Shown: positions 44,688-54,745 of the stretch, in pieces
How the letters are laid out: each line of letters starts with the position of its first letter
How positions within the stretch are numbered: position 1 is the first letter of the stretch
Assembly: GCA_022792815.1 (NCBI GenBank)
Contig: JAAWBS010000014.1
Span: forward strand, 27,853-91,852
Origin: Hungatella sp.
GTDB taxonomy: Bacteria > Bacillota > Clostridia > Lachnospirales > Lachnospiraceae
DNA: 64,000 bases
Direction: 5' to 3'
Made by a program: the position numbers and the translations under genes
Notes under the pieces: model-generated
Told to the model about the DNA's origin: nothing
The model's input: only the letters and a program-made list of their open reading frames with translations
Databases searched by the model: none

Positions 44688-45770
44688 TTAAGCCTCCTTT
44701 GCAGCAGATTCAGACTGTCTGTGTCTGATCTTATCCATCACCACCGCCCTCAGCTCGATGGCCTTGGGGCTGGAGTTAAACAGCATCATCACGATCAGCA
44801 CGACGGCATAGATCAGCATCCGGTAGTCGTTGAGCCCTCTCAAAAGCTCCGGCAGCGCCGTGAGCACGATCGCCGCGATGACAGACCCACGGATATTGCC
44901 CAGTCCCCCCAGCACCACGAATACCAGGATCATGATGGACTTGTTGTATCCGAAATTGGCGGACGTGGCGGCCAGCGTGGCCAGACTGTGGGCGTAGAGC
45001 ACTCCCGCCATCCCTGCCAGAGCGGCGGATACAGAAAAGGCCATCAGCTTGTACTTGGTGATATTGATTCCGATAGACTCCGCCGCGATCCGGTTGTCGC
45101 GGATGGCCATGATGGCCCGTCCTGTCCTGGAGTTGATCAGGTTCAGCACGATCACCAGGGTCAGGAGAAGCAGCAGGATTCCGATGGTAAACGTGGCGGC
45201 CCTGGGGGTCCCGGTGATGCCCTGAGCCCCCTTGACCAGAACTACGCCTCCCTCCTCCAAGCCCAGCGACAGACTGTCCTTGATGGAAAAATGGAATCCC
45301 CTGGAGTCTTTTCCGATAAACATTACATTGATCAGGTTCTTGATGATCTCTCCGAAAGCCAGGGTCACGATGGCCAGGTAATCCCCCTTCAGCCGAAGCA
45401 CAGGGATGCCGATGAGAATCCCGAAGACCCCCGCAACGGCTGCCCCCGCCACCAGGGCGAGGAAAAACCGCAGGCCCACGCTGGGAATGGCCGTCTCCAT
45501 GCAGCGGGTGAGAAAAGCCCCGGTGAAAGCGCCTACACACATAAATCCCGCATGTCCCAGGCTCAGCTCTCCTAAGATTCCCACCGTAAGGTTCAGGGAC
45601 ACTGCCAGGATGGCATAGATACACAGGGGCACCAAAAGTCCTTTCATCAGGCTGGATATATGGCCTCCTGCCGTGAGAAGCTGGATCACTGCCCAAAACC
45701 CGATGACCATGGCGTAGGTAATGCCGTTTTGAATCAGTTGTTTGTTTTTCTTCGCCTTCATCACACACAC
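44688..45770 (-). CDS. livM: Branched-chain amino acid ABC permease LivM
   Basis: 360 aa, about nine to ten transmembrane segments. Includes AVSLNLTVGILGELSLGHAG near residue 60 and the family EAA region RDNRIAAESIGIN. Starts at the codon after the livH stop. Confidence 0.94.
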   Translation of the reverse strand: MCVMKAKKNKQLIQNGITYAMVIGFWAVIQLLTAGGHISSLMKGLLVPLCIYAILAVSLNLTVGILGELSLGHAGFMCVGAFTGAFLTRCMETAIPSVGLRFFLALVAGAAVAGVFGILIGIPVLRLKGDYLAIVTLAFGEIIKNLINVMFIGKDSRGFHFSIKDSLSLGLEEGGVVLVKGAQGITGTPRAATFTIGILLLLLTLVIVLNLINSRTGRAIMAIRDNRIAAESIGINITKYKLMAFSVSAALAGMAGVLYAHSLATLAATSANFGYNKSIMILVFVVLGGLGNIRGSVIAAIVLTALPELLRGLNDYRMLIYAVVLIVMMLFNSSPKAIELRAVVMDKIRHRQSESAAKEA

Positions 45771-46652
45771 CTACACTTTCTCGTTAATTTTCTTTCCCAG
45801 GATCCCCGTGGGACGCACGAAAAGGATCACGATCAGCATGGAAAACACGATGGCATCCGACAGCTGGGAGGAGATATAGGCTTTGGACAGATTCTCCACC
45901 ACTCCCAGGATGATTCCTCCTAACAGGGCTCCCGGTATGGAGCCGATGCCGCCGAATACAGCCGCCACAAACGCCTTGATTCCCGGCATGGACCCGGTGT
46001 AGGGGGTCAGGGACGGGTAGGTGGAACAGAGCAGAGCTCCGGCGATGGCAGCCAGAGCCGAACCGATGGCAAAGGTAATGGCAATGGTTTTATTGACATT
46101 GATCCCCATCAGGGTAGCGGCTCCCCGATCCTCGGACACGGCCAGCATGGCCTGCCCGATCCTGGTCTTATTGATAAATGCGGTCAGGGACACCATGATG
46201 ACAAGACAGACCGCAACGGTCACGATGGTCTCTCCGGATATGGCCAGCCTCCCTCCTGCCAGCTTCAGTCCCGGAACTGTAACCACGGACGTAAACTGAC
46301 GGGCATTGGATCCAAAGATCAGAAGAGCCAGGTTCTGCAGGAGGTAGCTGACACCGATGGCAGTGATCAGCACTGCCAGGGAGGAGGCCCCCCTCAGAGG
46401 ACGATAAGCCACAAACTCGATGGTGACACCCAGCGCCGTACAGACGATCACCGCCGTCAGGATGCCGACCATAGGCGCCATGCCGAGTGTGCTGACCATG
46501 GTAAAAACGGCAAATCCTCCCACCATAATAATATCTCCGTGGGCAAAATTCAGCATCCTGGCGATTCCATATACCATGGTATATCCCAGTGCGATGATCG
46601 CGTAAATACTGCCCAGGCTGATTCCGCTGATTAAATAAGAAAGAAAACTCAT
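45771..46652 (-). CDS. livH: Branched-chain amino acid ABC permease LivH
   Basis: 293 aa, about eight transmembrane segments. Opens SYLISGISLGSIYAIIALGY and holds MLNFAHGDIIMVGGF and the EAA region SEDRGAATLMGIN. ATG at 46652, ribosome site AAGGGG. Confidence 0.95.
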   Translation of the reverse strand: MSFLSYLISGISLGSIYAIIALGYTMVYGIARMLNFAHGDIIMVGGFAVFTMVSTLGMAPMVGILTAVIVCTALGVTIEFVAYRPLRGASSLAVLITAIGVSYLLQNLALLIFGSNARQFTSVVTVPGLKLAGGRLAISGETIVTVAVCLVIMVSLTAFINKTRIGQAMLAVSEDRGAATLMGINVNKTIAITFAIGSALAAIAGALLCSTYPSLTPYTGSMPGIKAFVAAVFGGIGSIPGALLGGIILGVVENLSKAYISSQLSDAIVFSMLIVILFVRPTGILGKKINEKV

Positions 46653-46813
46653 GGATCCACCCCTTCATATGTTCTGAAAAACGTTTCTGCAACGGCTGCC
46701 GCTGTATCGTCCCATGACTGCTGTCTGGAACTTTTACAGTAATTATGTCGAATTATATCATAGGAAGAAACGATGTGCAAGACTGAGATTTTCTGCCGCC
46801 GCTGCCGTCCATA

Positions 46814-46851
46814 CGGAAAAAGGGCCGTCTCAAACGACAACCCCTTTTCCG
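46814..46851 (-). promoter_or_regulatory. Intercistronic hairpin between livK and livH
   Basis: Arms CGGAAAAAGGG (46814-46824) and CCCTTTTCCG (46842-46851), about 17-nt loop, 48 nt after the livK stop and about 160 nt before livH. No long T-run follows, so partial termination or mRNA stabilisation fits. I see no gene in 46653-46898. Confidence 0.6.
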
Positions 46852-46898
46852 ATGATTTCGCATCATGGTATTTCTTATGGGAAACTTTAGGCCTCCCG

Positions 46899-48134
46899 TC
46901 ACTGCATCTCATATACTCCGTTTACGATCTTGACAGCCTTGGGGGCCTTGTCCGGCTCGCCTGCCGCGTTCCAGGTCATGCCTGCGCCGGTCAGTCCGTC
47001 GATGCTGATCTGAGTCATGGCCGTCTTGAAGGCTTCGCACACATCGGAGGGGGCAGCATCTGCTGCGATGCCGGATTTCTCCATAGCAGCCTTGATGGCA
47101 TACACTGCATCATAGGAGTCCGCTGCAAACTGATTGGGCTCGATGCCGTAAGCAGCCACATAAGCCTCGGTAAATGCCTTGCTGCTCTCCTCTGTGGTGG
47201 AGAAAGGAGTCAGAAGCATAAGACCCTCTGCCAGAGAAGTGTCAAAGTTCTTAACGGTCAGAATTCCGTCCATACCGTCACAGCCAAAGAAGATCGGAGA
47301 AAAATCCTTGTCCTTTGCCTGCTTTAAGATCACGGAAGCCTCCTGATAGTAGATGGGCAGAAACACCAGCTCTGCACCGGCCTCTTTTGCCTTGTCAAGC
47401 TGCACCGAGAAATCCGTTGCGTTATCGGCAGTAAACGCCTCGTCTGCCACGATCTCTAATCCCTGGCTCCCGGCTTCCTTCACAAATGCCTCACGGATAC
47501 CGGAAGAGTAAGTGGTAGAACTGTCATAAATCACTGCAACCTTGGCAGCCAGCTTGTTCTCGCCGATATAGACAGCCGAAGCAGTTCCCTGATCCGGGTC
47601 GGCAAAGCACACACGGAACACATTGTCCGGGGTCACGCACTCCACGGCAGAACCGGAGGGAGTGATCTGAAACATATTGTCGTTGGACGTCTCGGCGGCA
47701 ACGGCGATACAGGGATCGGATGTAGTGGAACCTACGATGGCCTGAGCTCCCCAATCCTTTAAGGTGTTGTAAGCATTCACCGACTTCTGGGCATCGTGCT
47801 CGTCATCCTGGGCGTTGGCCTCCAGCATGATGCCGTTTACACCGCCTGCCGCGTTGATCTCCTTTACCGCTAAGTCTGCACCGTTCTGTACGGCGATCCC
47901 GTATGCGGCTGCAGGGCCGGTGAGAGGGCCGATGACACCGATCTTAAAGGTGCCGCCTGCGGCTCCTTGGCCGTCTGCCGCTGCAGGGGCAGTCTCTCCT
48001 CCTGCCGCAGCGGTAGTGGTGGTGGTATCCCCTCCTGCCGCTGCCGTAGTCTTATTTCCGCCTTCACTGGAGCCACATGCTGCCAGAGAAGCAACCATGG
48101 CTGCCGTTAAGCCGAAAGCAATCAGTTTTTTCAT
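46899..48134 (-). CDS. livK: Branched-chain amino acid ABC transporter substrate-binding lipoprotein
   Basis: 411 aa from the ATG at 48134 (GAGGAGGAG upstream; an earlier start at 48161 lies in the leader). Lipobox LAAC (Cys20), a Thr/Ala/Gly-rich linker (TTAAAGGDTTTTTAAAGG), then a type I periplasmic-binding fold (KIGVIGPLTGPAAAYG, INAAGGVNG). Binds Leu/Ile/Val or a related amino acid; exact preference unknown. Confidence 0.93.
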   Translation of the reverse strand: MKKLIAFGLTAAMVASLAACGSSEGGNKTTAAAGGDTTTTTAAAGGETAPAAADGQGAAGGTFKIGVIGPLTGPAAAYGIAVQNGADLAVKEINAAGGVNGIMLEANAQDDEHDAQKSVNAYNTLKDWGAQAIVGSTTSDPCIAVAAETSNDNMFQITPSGSAVECVTPDNVFRVCFADPDQGTASAVYIGENKLAAKVAVIYDSSTTYSSGIREAFVKEAGSQGLEIVADEAFTADNATDFSVQLDKAKEAGAELVFLPIYYQEASVILKQAKDKDFSPIFFGCDGMDGILTVKNFDTSLAEGLMLLTPFSTTEESSKAFTEAYVAAYGIEPNQFAADSYDAVYAIKAAMEKSGIAADAAPSDVCEAFKTAMTQISIDGLTGAGMTWNAAGEPDKAPKAVKIVNGVYEMQ

Positions 48135-48184
48135 AATGTTCTCCTCCTCATAAATATACAAACATTTTATGTAAAACTTTTACC

Positions 48185-48213
48185 ATTATAGCCGCAACAT
48201 TTTCACTTGTCAA
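48185..48213 (-). promoter_or_regulatory. Consensus sigma-A promoter of the liv operon
   Basis: Minus strand -35 TTGACA (48208-48213), 17-nt spacer, -10 TATAAT (48185-48190): a perfect consensus. Transcript start near 48178. Confidence 0.92.
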
Positions 48214-48261
48214 CACTTTATGCTGTGGTACTGCGGCTTTCTGCCACGGTAAAGCCATACA

Positions 48262-48288
48262 GAAAAGTTATACTTGGTATAACCTTTT
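48262..48288 (-). terminator. Probable terminator of the gpsA/DUF1275 operon
   Basis: GTTATAC (48267-48273 region) and GTATAAC form a small stem with A-rich and T-rich flanks (minus strand AAAAAGGTTATAC...GTATAACTTTTC), a few nt after the DUF1275 stop. The stem is AT-rich, so it could also be an operator upstream of the liv promoter. Confidence 0.5.
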
Positions 48289-48293
48289 TCGGC

Positions 48294-48926
48294 TCACTCC
48301 CTGATTCTGCGCCAGGCCAGAGCCAAAAGAGGCAGGCAGAACCAGACACAGACATTGCCGGCTGTCTTCATGGCGATACAGCAGGCCGCTGCCCCCACAT
48401 GATAGCTGACCAGCGTATTCCCAAAGAAGCAGGCTTTCTCGTGCAGCCCCATATCCCGGTTTCTGCAATACCTCACATAGGCATCCACACACTGTCTTAA
48501 ATTGTTAGTGGAAAATATGGTAGAACTGCCATAAACCTCCGGCCCGCTGAAGGCGCACCACTGCAGTGTCATGGCAAAAAATACCGGATACAGAGCCGCC
48601 ATGGAAGAAACGGTGAGGGGGATGATCCCCTCGCAGACAACCACCAGAACCGTCACGGCGATACTGACCTTTTTTCTCTTCTGCTCCCCGTATCTGAGGA
48701 GCACGGCTGCGAAAGCCACTGCCAATCCGAAGAGACAGACCGCACCGACTCTCATCGCCACTTCCAGGAAATCCCCCTCCTCCAGACTGACCACGGTCTG
48801 AATCAAATTCATGGTCTGAGCAAGGGCAAAGATGCCGTTTCTCCCCAAGATGGAGTATACCCCTATGTATCCGCCAATGGCGGACATGAGAAAATGAAGC
48901 CTCCGCGCCTCTACGTTCTGCTCCAT
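48294..48926 (-). CDS. DUF1275 (YoaK-family) membrane protein
   Basis: 210 aa, six hydrophobic segments. The GGYIGVYSILGRNGIFALAQTMNLI start follows the DUF1275 pattern (GGY...G.FA.AQTGNL), and a second family block is SGPEVYGSSTIFSTNNLRQ. Overlaps the gpsA 3' end by 16 nt, so it is coupled to it. Function unknown. Confidence 0.75.
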   Translation of the reverse strand: MEQNVEARRLHFLMSAIGGYIGVYSILGRNGIFALAQTMNLIQTVVSLEEGDFLEVAMRVGAVCLFGLAVAFAAVLLRYGEQKRKKVSIAVTVLVVVCEGIIPLTVSSMAALYPVFFAMTLQWCAFSGPEVYGSSTIFSTNNLRQCVDAYVRYCRNRDMGLHEKACFFGNTLVSYHVGAAACCIAMKTAGNVCVWFCLPLLALAWRRIRE

Positions 48927-49924
48927 AACAGCGCCTCCGTCTCACTGGTCCTGTCCCGCATCATCAGCTCCCGCACCGCCTCTGCCGGGGACTTTCCCTC
49001 GAACAGCACCTGATTTACCTGCTCCACGATCGGCATGGATACCTTATATTTCTGTGCCAGAAGCCTAGCGGCCCTGGCGGAATAGACCCCCTCCACCACC
49101 ATGTTCACTTCCCTCATGGCCTCCTTCATGGAATATCCTTTTCCGATCAGGATCCCGGCACGGCGGTTGCGGCTGTGGAGGCTTGCACAGGTGACGATGA
49201 GATCGCCGATGCCGGTCAGACCGCTGAAGGTCTCGAAAGCTCCTCCCATCTCCATCCCCAGGCGGGCGATCTCGTGGATCCCTCTGGTGATCAGTGCTGC
49301 CTTGGTGTTGTCCCCATACCCCAGTCCGTCGGCGATGCCGGCTGCCAGGGCGATCACGTTCTTCAGAGCCCCTCCCACCTCGATTCCCATGATGTCAGGA
49401 CTTGTATAGACCCGAAAAACCGGGCTCATAAAGATGCTCTGGACAGCCTGGGCCAGACTTCTCTCCCCGGCTCCCGCCACACAGGTGGTGGGGAGCCCTT
49501 TCCCTACCTCCTCCGCGTGGCTTGGCCCCGACAGCACCGCCGCGCTGGCCCCGGGGATCTCCTCCTCGATCACCTGGGTGAGAGTCATCAGGGTAGACTC
49601 CTCGATCCCCTTGGACACATTGATGATCAGCCGGCTGTCTTTTAAGAAAGGAGCCATGGCTCTGGCCGTAGTCCTCACATAGATGGACGGCACGGCCAGC
49701 ACCAGGGGTTTGCCCCCACTTACCGCCTCCTCCATGGAGGCGGTGAAATCCATCTCATCCGGAAGCGCCACACCGGGAAGATTCTTATGCACTCTCCGCT
49801 CTCTCAGCTCTCTCGCGTCCTCCTCGAAGGCGGACCACATGGTCACTCTGTGCCCATTGTTATGGAGCAGGACCCCTAAGGCCGTGCCCCAGGTTCCTGC
49901 TCCGATGATTCCGATCTCTGCCAT
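48911..49924 (-). CDS. gpsA: NAD(P)H-dependent glycerol-3-phosphate dehydrogenase
   Basis: 337 aa. Reduces dihydroxyacetone phosphate to glycerol-3-phosphate for phospholipid synthesis. N-terminal Rossmann GIIGAGTWGTALGVLL, VSKGIE, LSGPSHAEEV, and the KNVIALAAGIADGLGYGDN active-site region. 27 nt from plsY, which uses its product. Confidence 0.97.
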   Translation of the reverse strand: MAEIGIIGAGTWGTALGVLLHNNGHRVTMWSAFEEDARELRERRVHKNLPGVALPDEMDFTASMEEAVSGGKPLVLAVPSIYVRTTARAMAPFLKDSRLIINVSKGIEESTLMTLTQVIEEEIPGASAAVLSGPSHAEEVGKGLPTTCVAGAGERSLAQAVQSIFMSPVFRVYTSPDIMGIEVGGALKNVIALAAGIADGLGYGDNTKAALITRGIHEIARLGMEMGGAFETFSGLTGIGDLIVTCASLHSRNRRAGILIGKGYSMKEAMREVNMVVEGVYSARAARLLAQKYKVSMPIVEQVNQVLFEGKSPAEAVRELMMRDRTSETEALLWSRT

Positions 49925-49950
49925 ATAACCTCCGCTTCTGTATCTGATCC

Positions 49951-50586
49951 CTATTTCTTCTTCACGCCGATCTTATTCTCCGTGCCGTGGAGAAGACGGT
50001 TTAAGTTGGCCCTGTGCCGCAGGAAGGCCAACAGCGCGATACATGCGGCCACCCCGTAGAATTCCGGCAGCAGACTCCCCCGCAGCCCATACTCTCCCAT
50101 CTGGCCGAACACCACCATCCATGCCAGAAAGATGGTGACTACCACTAAAGATCCGAGAGACACATACCGGGTCACCGCCACGATGAGCACGAAGACGATG
50201 AGACATACCAGCATAAGCCGCCAGTCGATGGAAGCCAGAAGCCCCGCCGTACAGGCGATGCCCTTGCCGCCGTTAAACTGCATGTAAAAAGGATAATTGT
50301 GACCCAGGATGGCTCCCAGGGCCCCATAGAGCACCAGCAGGTTGACCATATCCGCCTGTTCTCTGTAAAGAAGGCGGACCAGGAGGCAGGCCAGAATGGT
50401 CTTACCCGCATCCCCCAGAAACACGATCGCTCCCGCCTTCACTCCCATGACTCTGAGAACATTAGTACTTCCTGAGTTGCCGCTTCCCTCTCTGCGAATA
50501 TCCACATGATGCTTTTTGCTGTAGAGATAACCGGTCTGAAACAGCCCGAAACAGTATCCCACAGCCAGACATATGATTCGTTCCAT
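49951..50586 (-). CDS. plsY: Glycerol-3-phosphate acyltransferase PlsY
   Basis: 211 aa, multi-pass membrane enzyme that acylates glycerol-3-phosphate from acyl-phosphate. Signature motifs GSGNSGSTNVLRVMG and NGGKGIACTAG are present. Placed between der and gpsA. Confidence 0.96.
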   Translation of the reverse strand: MERIICLAVGYCFGLFQTGYLYSKKHHVDIRREGSGNSGSTNVLRVMGVKAGAIVFLGDAGKTILACLLVRLLYREQADMVNLLVLYGALGAILGHNYPFYMQFNGGKGIACTAGLLASIDWRLMLVCLIVFVLIVAVTRYVSLGSLVVVTIFLAWMVVFGQMGEYGLRGSLLPEFYGVAACIALLAFLRHRANLNRLLHGTENKIGVKKK

Positions 50587-50590
50587 CCTC

Positions 50591-51925
50591 TCACTCCTTC
50601 TGATCCTTTCCTGAGCGCTCCCTGTAGATAAATTTCAGAGCAGTGCCCTTGAATCCAAATGCCTCCCGGATCTGGTTCTCCAGATAGCGGGTGTAGGAAA
50701 AATGTGTCAATTCCTTGTCATTGACAAATATCACGAAGGTAGGCGGTTTCACGGCCACCTGGGTGATGTAGTAGAGCCTCAGCCGCCTCCCCTTGTCGGA
50801 GGGCGGCTGTTTCAGCGCCACGGCCTCGCTCATAATCTCGTTGAGCACACCGGTGGCAACCCTGAGATTCTGGTTCTGCCGTACCAGATCGATGACCTCA
50901 AACAGCTTCCCCAGCCTCTGTCCCGTGATGGCAGAGATAAACACCATCTGGGCATAGGGCATAAAGGACAGAGTATTCTGAATCTTTTTGGTAAATTCAT
51001 AGATTGTCTTGTCATCCTTTTCCACGGCATCCCACTTGTTGACGGCGACGATGATGCCCTTGCCTCTCTCGTGGGCGATGCCGGCGATCTTGGCATCCTG
51101 CTCCGTCACTCCTTCCACGGCGTCGATGACTACGATGACCACGTCGGCCCGCTCCACAGCCGTCACGGCCCGAATGATGCTGTACCGCTCCAGCTCTTCT
51201 TTGATCTTATTTTTTCTTCTCAGTCCGGCGGTGTCGATGAACACATATTCCGTCCCCTGGTGCACCACCTCCGTGTCCACTGCATCCCTGGTCGTCCCTG
51301 CGATGTCGGACACAATCACCCGGTTTTCCCCGGTCAGCCGGTTGATGATGGAGGACTTCCCCACATTGGGCTTTCCCACGATGGCGATCCTGGGCCTGTC
51401 GTCTTCCTCTTCCTCCAATCCTCCAGCGGTAAAATGGCTGGTCACTGCATCCAGCAGATCTCCGATTCCCAGTCGGGAGGAAGCGGAAATCCCTATGGGA
51501 TCCCCGATACCCAGGTTGTAAAACTCATAGATCTCATTGCCGTATTTCTGGAAGCTGTCCACCTTGTTGACTGCCAGAACCACCGGTTTTCTCGACCTTC
51601 TTAAGATCTCAGCCACCCGCTGATCCGAATCTGTCAGCCCCTGGCGTACATCCACCAGGAAGATGATCACATCGGCCGTATCGATGGCGATCTGGGCCTG
51701 TTCCCGCATCTGGGACAAAATGATATCCGTAGACTCCGGCTCGATTCCTCCCGTGTCGATGAGGGTAAAATTCATATCAAGCCAGCTGCACTCCGCATAG
51801 ATCCGGTCCCTGGTGACTCCGGGCGTATCCTTCACGATGGAGATGGTGTCCCCGGCAACTGCATTAAACAAGGTAGACTTTCCCACATTGGGGCGGCCTA
51901 CGATTGCTACGATCGGTTTGCTCAT
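50591..51925 (-). CDS. der: Ribosome assembly GTPase Der (EngA)
   Basis: 444 aa. Two tandem G domains: GRPNVGKS (about 8-15) with DTPG, and GKPNVGKS (about 185-192) with DTAGLRRK, followed by the C-terminal KH-like domain. Required for 50S assembly. Starts at 51925, overlapping the radical-SAM gene stop by 4 nt. Confidence 0.97.
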   Translation of the reverse strand: MSKPIVAIVGRPNVGKSTLFNAVAGDTISIVKDTPGVTRDRIYAECSWLDMNFTLIDTGGIEPESTDIILSQMREQAQIAIDTADVIIFLVDVRQGLTDSDQRVAEILRRSRKPVVLAVNKVDSFQKYGNEIYEFYNLGIGDPIGISASSRLGIGDLLDAVTSHFTAGGLEEEEDDRPRIAIVGKPNVGKSSIINRLTGENRVIVSDIAGTTRDAVDTEVVHQGTEYVFIDTAGLRRKNKIKEELERYSIIRAVTAVERADVVIVVIDAVEGVTEQDAKIAGIAHERGKGIIVAVNKWDAVEKDDKTIYEFTKKIQNTLSFMPYAQMVFISAITGQRLGKLFEVIDLVRQNQNLRVATGVLNEIMSEAVALKQPPSDKGRRLRLYYITQVAVKPPTFVIFVNDKELTHFSYTRYLENQIREAFGFKGTALKFIYRERSGKDQKE

Positions 51926-53283
51926 TCTCTCTCTCCTCTTACTCTCTCATACCCCTTATAAAAGACAGGCTCCTCCTGAGGGGTAAGCACTGCATCCACA
52001 AAATCTTGTCCGCTTGATTTTACAATATCCACCTCCACTTGTAAAGCGGTTTTTACCTCTTGTCTGGTGACATCGTCTAAAAACACCTCTTCCCCGCTGC
52101 GGAACATGCAGGCCGGAAGCAGAAGCCTGTCCCCTAAAGGCTTTCCCCGCAGCTGCCGGATCAAATCTCTGCCTGTGATCAGTCCGGCCACCGTGATCTG
52201 CTCCCCGAAATATTCATTGATGATCTGGTAGAGGTGAACCCTGATCTTCGGATACTTTTCCCTCACCTTCTCAAGACACCTTCCTATATAATAGAAGGCC
52301 AGAGCCCCGGTGGCAATGGAGATCTCTCCCTGCCGGTCATCTCCCGCTGCACCCTCCAGTGCCGCGTCCACCTCCTCCAAAAACAGTCTCACCATACCCA
52401 CGCCGTTCTCCAGCTGAAGGTACCCGTCATACCGCCCCTCCTCCGGCAGCTCTCGTCCTGCCAGAATATAGAATTCATCACTGGCGTGAATAAAATGGGT
52501 CCCGAATTTCTCATAGAGTCTTCTCTGCCACCGCTCCACCGTGTCGATGGTACAGATGGCCTCCTCTCTCCCCATAGGCTCTAAGGGCTCCAGACCGTCC
52601 CGAAACTTCGACAGCCCCACCGGCACCACAGATACGCTCTCCATCCACGGCAGATAGGCGGACAGATCTTCAATGGTCCGCTCCAGCTCCTTCCCGTCAT
52701 TGATCCCTTTGCACAGGACGATCTGCCCGTTCATGGGAGTCTCGGCCTCATAGAGCCTCTCAATCTTTTTCAGAGCCTCCCCCGCAAACCGGTTGCCCAG
52801 CATCCTGCACCGAAGCTCCGGGTTTGTGGTATGGACGGAGATATTGATGGGGGACAATTTAAACTTGATGATCCGATCGATGTCCCGGTCTGACATGTTG
52901 GTCAGGGTAATGTAGTTTCCCTGAAGGAAGGACAGGCGGGAATCATCGTCCTTAAAATACAGGGTCTCCCGCATCCCCCTTGGCATCTGATCGATAAAGC
53001 AGAAGATACACTTGTTGCGGCATCTTCGATACTCGCTCATAAGACCGTTTTCAAAAGTGAGCCCCAAATCCTCGTAATCATTTTCGATCTCCAGCTCCCA
53101 CTCCTCACCGTTCCTCTTCCTGACTACCGCTGTCACGGACTCACTCTGCACATAATACTCATAGTCAAAAATATCCTCCAGCTCATGGCCGTCTATGGAC
53201 ATCAGCCGGTCTCCCGCTTCCAGATCCAGCTCCTCTGCGATCGAACCGGGCTCCACGGATTTTATGACATGGCCCTGCTTCAT
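51922..53283 (-). CDS. PDZ-like/radical-SAM protein of the DUF512 family
   Basis: 453 aa from the ATG at 53283 (GGGAGAG upstream). PDZ-like N-terminus ([29 protein letters not shown]), then a radical-SAM-type cysteine set [29 protein letters not shown]-type strand, and a C-terminal DUF512 domain ending near [13 protein letters not shown]. The family (TIGR03279-like) usually lies next to der in Firmicutes, as here. Substrate unknown. Confidence 0.85.
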   Translation of the reverse strand: MKQGHVIKSVEPGSIAEELDLEAGDRLMSIDGHELEDIFDYEYYVQSESVTAVVRKRNGEEWELEIENDYEDLGLTFENGLMSEYRRCRNKCIFCFIDQMPRGMRETLYFKDDDSRLSFLQGNYITLTNMSDRDIDRIIKFKLSPINISVHTTNPELRCRMLGNRFAGEALKKIERLYEAETPMNGQIVLCKGINDGKELERTIEDLSAYLPWMESVSVVPVGLSKFRDGLEPLEPMGREEAICTIDTVERWQRRLYEKFGTHFIHASDEFYILAGRELPEEGRYDGYLQLENGVGMVRLFLEEVDAALEGAAGDDRQGEISIATGALAFYYIGRCLEKVREKYPKIRVHLYQIINEYFGEQITVAGLITGRDLIRQLRGKPLGDRLLLPACMFRSGEEVFLDDVTRQEVKTALQVEVDIVKSSGQDFVDAVLTPQEEPVFYKGYERVRGERE

Positions 53284-53416
53284 GACTTCTCTCCCTCTTT
53301 TCATCTGCCACCCTTCCCTGCCGAAAGTCTGAATTTCTTCCATGATAACAAGATTCTCCTTTTTTGTAAAGCCGGGGGAAGAAATTGTACTTTTTGCAGT
53401 ACTTTTTCTATATGGA

Positions 53417-53446
53417 TTGACGTATTTCTATGAAAAATGTTATAAA
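53417..53446 (+). promoter_or_regulatory. sigma-A promoter of prs
   Basis: Plus strand -35 TTGACG (53417-53422), 18-nt spacer, -10 TATAAA (53441-53446). A 17-nt reading to TTATAA is equally good. About 39 nt before the prs start. Confidence 0.65.
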
Positions 53447-53484
53447 TGAAGCACACGACAACACCTAAATACGGAGGTAATGAC

Positions 53485-54696
53485 ATGGCCAATCATTATG
53501 TGTTTAAGGACTGCCTTCCTGTTGCGCCCCTGAAACTGGCGGCACTGGATGGCTGCCGGGAACTGGCTTCCCTGGTCAATGACCACATCGTATCGTTCCG
53601 CAGACAGGATATGGAGGAATTGATTGAACGGAAAGAGGATCTCAACTACCGCGGCTATCATGTGGATTCCTATCTTCTGAATTTTACATGTCCCCGCTTC
53701 GGTTCCGGGGAAGCCAAAGCCATCCTGGGCGAATCGGTTCGCGGAACTGATATCTTCGCCATGGTGGATGTGACCAACCACAGTCTGACCTACAAGATGT
53801 TCGGGAACATCAATCACATGTCTCCCGACGACCATTTCGAAAATCTCAAACGCCTCATCGGCGCCACCGCGGCTACCTGCCACCGCCTCACTGTGGTCAT
53901 GCCTTTTCTGTATGAAGGCCGGCAGCACAAGCGAAACTCCCGGGAGTCCTTAGACTGCGCCATGGCTTTAGAGGAACTGGTAGCCATGGGGGCTAAAAAC
54001 ATCATCACCTTTGATGCCCATGACCCCAGAGTACAGAATGCCGTTCCCCTCAACTGCTTCGACAACTTTATGCCCACCTACCAGTTTATCAAGACTCTTC
54101 TGCAGCATGAACCGGACCTAAACATTGACAAAGAACACCTGATGGTGATCAGCCCCGATGAGGGTGCCATGGACAGGGCCGTCTACCTGGCCAACAACTT
54201 AAGTGTGGACATGGGCATGTTCTACAAGCGCCGGGACTACTCCAAGGTGGTAGGGGGCCGCAACCCCATCGTGGCCCACGAATTTTTAGGCTCCTCCGTG
54301 GAAGGCAAGACGGTTCTCATCATCGATGACATGATCTCATCCGGGGAAAGTATGCTGGATACAGCAAAGGAACTGAAAGAGCGCAAGGCCAAAAAGGTGA
54401 TCATCTGCTGCACCTTCGGCCTGTTTACCAATGGGTTGGACAAGTTTGATGAATTCTATAAGAAAGAATATATTGATTATGTCATCACCACCAATCTCAC
54501 TTACCGGCCAAAGGAGCTGCTTGAACGGGAATGGTACTGGGAGGCTGACATGAGCCGGTTTTTGGCGGCTATCATCAACTCTCTCAATCATGATGTGTCC
54601 ATCGAGAGGACGCTGACGCCTACGGAAAAGCTGCAGAGGCTGATACAGAGTTATCGGGCCCATGAGGGGATCAGGGATTTGGAGGCTCGGCTTTAA
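53485..54696 (+). CDS. prs: Ribose-phosphate pyrophosphokinase, long form
   Basis: 403 aa (classical Prs about 315). Makes PRPP from ribose-5-phosphate and ATP. The PRPP-binding loop VLIIDDMISSGESMLDTA (about residues 275-292) and the KRRDYSKVV catalytic loop are clear; an N-terminal domain of the same fold precedes it. ATG at 53485 with ACGGAGG. Extra N- and C-terminal sequence relative to classical Prs. One of few plus-strand genes, convergent with pgeF. Confidence 0.9.
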   Translation: MANHYVFKDCLPVAPLKLAALDGCRELASLVNDHIVSFRRQDMEELIERKEDLNYRGYHVDSYLLNFTCPRFGSGEAKAILGESVRGTDIFAMVDVTNHSLTYKMFGNINHMSPDDHFENLKRLIGATAATCHRLTVVMPFLYEGRQHKRNSRESLDCAMALEELVAMGAKNIITFDAHDPRVQNAVPLNCFDNFMPTYQFIKTLLQHEPDLNIDKEHLMVISPDEGAMDRAVYLANNLSVDMGMFYKRRDYSKVVGGRNPIVAHEFLGSSVEGKTVLIIDDMISSGESMLDTAKELKERKAKKVIICCTFGLFTNGLDKFDEFYKKEYIDYVITTNLTYRPKELLEREWYWEADMSRFLAAIINSLNHDVSIERTLTPTEKLQRLIQSYRAHEGIRDLEARL

Positions 54697-54745
54697 TCCA
54701 GGCAGGGGGAAGGAATGGAATAGCATAGGGGGGTGGTGCTGTTAC

